Assembly: GCF_004364585.1 (NCBI RefSeq)
Contig: NZ_SOAN01000003.1
Location: 1 to 64,000 of the forward strand
Origin: Nesterenkonia aurantiaca
GTDB lineage: Bacteria > Actinomycetota > Actinomycetes > Actinomycetales > Micrococcaceae
Length of the DNA: 64,000 nt
Reading direction: 5' to 3'
Numbering within the stretch: position 1 is the stretch's first letter; each line of letters begins with the position of its first letter. A program made the position numbers and the translations under genes. The notes under the pieces are model-generated. The model made no database searches. It was not told the origin of the DNA and saw nothing but the letters and a program-made list of their open reading frames with translations. Below, piece after piece: positions 60,063 to 64,000 of the stretch.

Positions 60063-61397
60063 GTGAACGAACTGCTAGACGAGCTGGAAGACATGATCCG
60101 CGACGAGCGCCTCACGGAGCTGCGCCGCGCACTGGACGAGCTCAACGTCGGTGACGTCGTGGACTTCCTGGAACGCCTGGGCGTGAAGGACCGTGCGGTG
60201 GTCTTCCGGCTGCTCTCCAAGGGTGTCGCGGTGGAGGCGTTCGACCTGCTGGACCAGTCGCTGCAGGGTGAGATCATCGAAGGCCTCAAGGACGCCGAGG
60301 TCGCGCACTACTTCGAGTCGCTGGACCCCGACGACCGGGTCCGGCTGATGGATGAGATGCCGGCCTCGGTGGCCCGGAGGATGATGCGTCACCTGGATCC
60401 CCGGGAGCGCAGCCTGACCAGCATCGTGCTCGGCTACCCCAGCGGTACGATCGGTCGCCAGATGAGCCCGGAGTTCGTCGCGATCCCGGAGCACTGGACC
60501 GTCGCGGAGGCGATGGAGAAGGTCAGCAAGGCCGGGGAGGACGCCGAGACGCTCTATACCCTGCCCGTGGTGGACGCGGGACGGCTGCTCAAGGGCGTGG
60601 TCTCGCTGCGCGACCTGGTCAGCAGCAGCGGGGAGGTGCTCGTCGTGGACCTGATGCGCGAGGCGGATTCGGTGGACGCCGATCACGACGCCGAGGACGC
60701 GGCCCGCATGTGCGCGGACCGCAAGCACCTGGCCGTGCCGGTCACCGACTCCGAGCACCGGGTGGTCGGCATCTTCACGGTCGACGACGCGCTGGACATC
60801 CTGGAGCGCGCCGAATCGGAGGACGCCGCCCGCCACGGTGGCTCCGAGCCGCTGAACCGGCCCTACCTCTCGACTCCGGTGCTGCAGATCATGCGCTCGC
60901 GCGTGGTGTGGCTGCTGGTGCTGGCCCTGGGGGCCGCGCTGACCGTGCAGGTGCTCGACGTCTTCGAGGAGACCATCGAGGCGATGGTGGTGCTCAGCCT
61001 GTTCGTTCCGCTGCTGATCGGCACCGGAGGCAACACCGGAAACCAGGCCGCGACCACGGTCGTGCGCGCGCTGGCGCTGGGCGACGTGGGCACCCGCGAC
61101 GTGTTCAAGGTGCTCTGGCGCGAGGTCCGCGTCGGCATGACGCTCGGCGCCACCCTCGGCGTGCTGGGCTTCCTGGTCGCCGGCCTGTTCTACGGCTGGG
61201 ACATCGGCATGGTGATCGGACTGACCCTGCTCTCGATCTGCACCCTCGCCGCATCGGTGGGCGGACTGATGCCGCTGCTGGGCAAGAAGCTCGGCGCAGA
61301 CCCGGCGGTCTTCGCCAACCCGTTCATCTCCACCTTCGTGGACGCCACCGGGCTCATCGTGTACTTCATGATCGCCCGCGCCGTGCTGGGAATCTGA
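60063..61397 (+). CDS. mgtE: Magnesium transporter MgtE
   Basis: A 444-residue dimeric Mg2+ channel. Order: helical N domain (about 1-120, with VVDFLERLGVKDRAVVFRLL), two CBS domains (about 130-255), the plug helix and five membrane helices (from 275). The signature LIGTGGNTGNQAATTVVRAL forms part of the pore. GTG 60063 was chosen over GTG 60054 because the GAAAGG ribosome site is better spaced. Gating by cytosolic Mg2+ on the N/CBS domains is expected. Confidence 0.94.
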   Translation: MNELLDELEDMIRDERLTELRRALDELNVGDVVDFLERLGVKDRAVVFRLLSKGVAVEAFDLLDQSLQGEIIEGLKDAEVAHYFESLDPDDRVRLMDEMPASVARRMMRHLDPRERSLTSIVLGYPSGTIGRQMSPEFVAIPEHWTVAEAMEKVSKAGEDAETLYTLPVVDAGRLLKGVVSLRDLVSSSGEVLVVDLMREADSVDADHDAEDAARMCADRKHLAVPVTDSEHRVVGIFTVDDALDILERAESEDAARHGGSEPLNRPYLSTPVLQIMRSRVVWLLVLALGAALTVQVLDVFEETIEAMVVLSLFVPLLIGTGGNTGNQAATTVVRALALGDVGTRDVFKVLWREVRVGMTLGATLGVLGFLVAGLFYGWDIGMVIGLTLLSICTLAASVGGLMPLLGKKLGADPAVFANPFISTFVDATGLIVYFMIARAVLGI

Positions 61398-61436
61398 GTG
61401 CCCAGGCCGGCAGGGCCATCTGGGGTAGATTTGTGA

Positions 61437-63698
<2,262 letters not shown>

Positions 63699-63699
63699 G

Positions 63700-64000
63700 A
63701 TGACCCGGCTCCACGTCAGGCCCGAGGCCGATGCCGCGCTGCGCGAGGGACTGCGAGAGCAGGGCGCCGAGCTGGTCGGGGAGGATGAACAGCCCGAGGG
63801 CATCATCGTCACCGGCATGTTCAAGACGCTGAACCTGGCCGAGGTGCTCGAGGCCAATCCGCAGGTGCGCTGGGTGCAGCTGCCCAGCGCCGGCATCGAG
63901 CTCTACGCGGAGGTCCTCGCTCGGTTCCCGGAACTGACCTGGACCTCCGCGAAGGGCTCCTATGCCAAACCGGTGGGGGAGCACGCGCTGGCGCTGACCC
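63700..64000 (+). CDS. D-isomer specific 2-hydroxyacid dehydrogenase, N-terminal part
   Basis: The first 100 residues of a protein that runs off the right edge; ATG 63700 lies one base after the icd stop. The pattern GIIVTGMFKTLNLAEVLE, NPQVRWVQLPSAGIELY and GSYAKPVGEHALALT is that of the substrate-binding domain of NAD-dependent 2-hydroxyacid dehydrogenases, ending at the hinge helix before the coenzyme domain. Substrate not predictable from this part. Confidence 0.8.
   Translation, partial: MTRLHVRPEADAALREGLREQGAELVGEDEQPEGIIVTGMFKTLNLAEVLEANPQVRWVQLPSAGIELYAEVLARFPELTWTSAKGSYAKPVGEHALALT

Overview
The window is high-GC DNA from an actinobacterium, most likely a member of Micrococcales and probably Micrococcaceae (Nesterenkonia- or Arthrobacter-like). 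This rests on gene content rather than any search: GTP-type PEP carboxykinase, monomeric isocitrate dehydrogenase, a gpmA / phoU / senX3-regX3 phosphate-signalling block, a DtxR-type iron box, a DUF2516 protein, and many genes that appear to be leaderless (a TANNNT -10 element about 6 bases before the start codon). It looks like ordinary chromosome with a few accessory islets. I see no prophage, insertion sequence, CRISPR array, rRNA operon or origin.

Layout. 1-2368: two Trk/Ktr potassium-uptake systems facing each other, one cut by the left edge. 2721-6566: an accessory islet with a lipoprotein, two membrane-protein plus small-HTH pairs, a frameshifted DUF2975 copy between them, a small zinc-finger-like ORF, a GNAT acetyltransferase and a small membrane protein. 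6642-10811: a fructose PTS operon (DeoR regulator, fruK, fruA, HPr), each gene overlapping the next by 4 bp. 11045-15432: universal stress protein, zinc alcohol dehydrogenase, DUF4389 membrane protein, SRPBCC protein, tRNA-Arg(ACG). 15762-17636: pckG. 17700-24920: a ureohydrolase, a BCCT transporter, a DASS transporter, a DavA-like amidase and a DavB-like amino-acid 2-monooxygenase. Together these look like an oxygenase route for arginine (or lysine) catabolism. 24982-30111: an SDR and an iron-siderophore ABC importer behind a DtxR-like box. 30181-34844: phosphomannomutase, an L7/L12-like hypothetical, a PD-(D/E)XK nuclease-like protein and a Nei-type glycosylase. 34904-39226: TetR/MFS pair, two small stress-type proteins, a second MFS, tRNA-Ser(TGA). 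39329-42081: quinone oxidoreductase, a 70-nt two-tier palindrome, Nudix and pentapeptide-repeat proteins. 42099-44663: divergent ArsO-like and ars-type flavoproteins around an ArsR-like operator. 45397-47867: a TPP enzyme plus an isatin-hydrolase-like cyclase. 47980-52656: tRNA-Thr(CGT), a second universal stress protein, secreted peptidase, holB, tmk. 52785-64000: trans-sulfuration PLP enzyme, DUF2516, gpmA, phoU, senX3-regX3, purH, mgtE, monomeric icd and the start of a 2-hydroxyacid dehydrogenase.

The most interesting parts are the putative arginine/lysine oxygenase locus, the ars flavoprotein pair with no arsR or other ars gene nearby, the TPP enzyme / cyclase pair (possibly isatin to anthranilate), the membrane-protein/HTH modules, the consistent leaderless promoter architecture and the palindrome at 40329-40398. 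All functions come from reading motifs and recalling families. No database search was possible.
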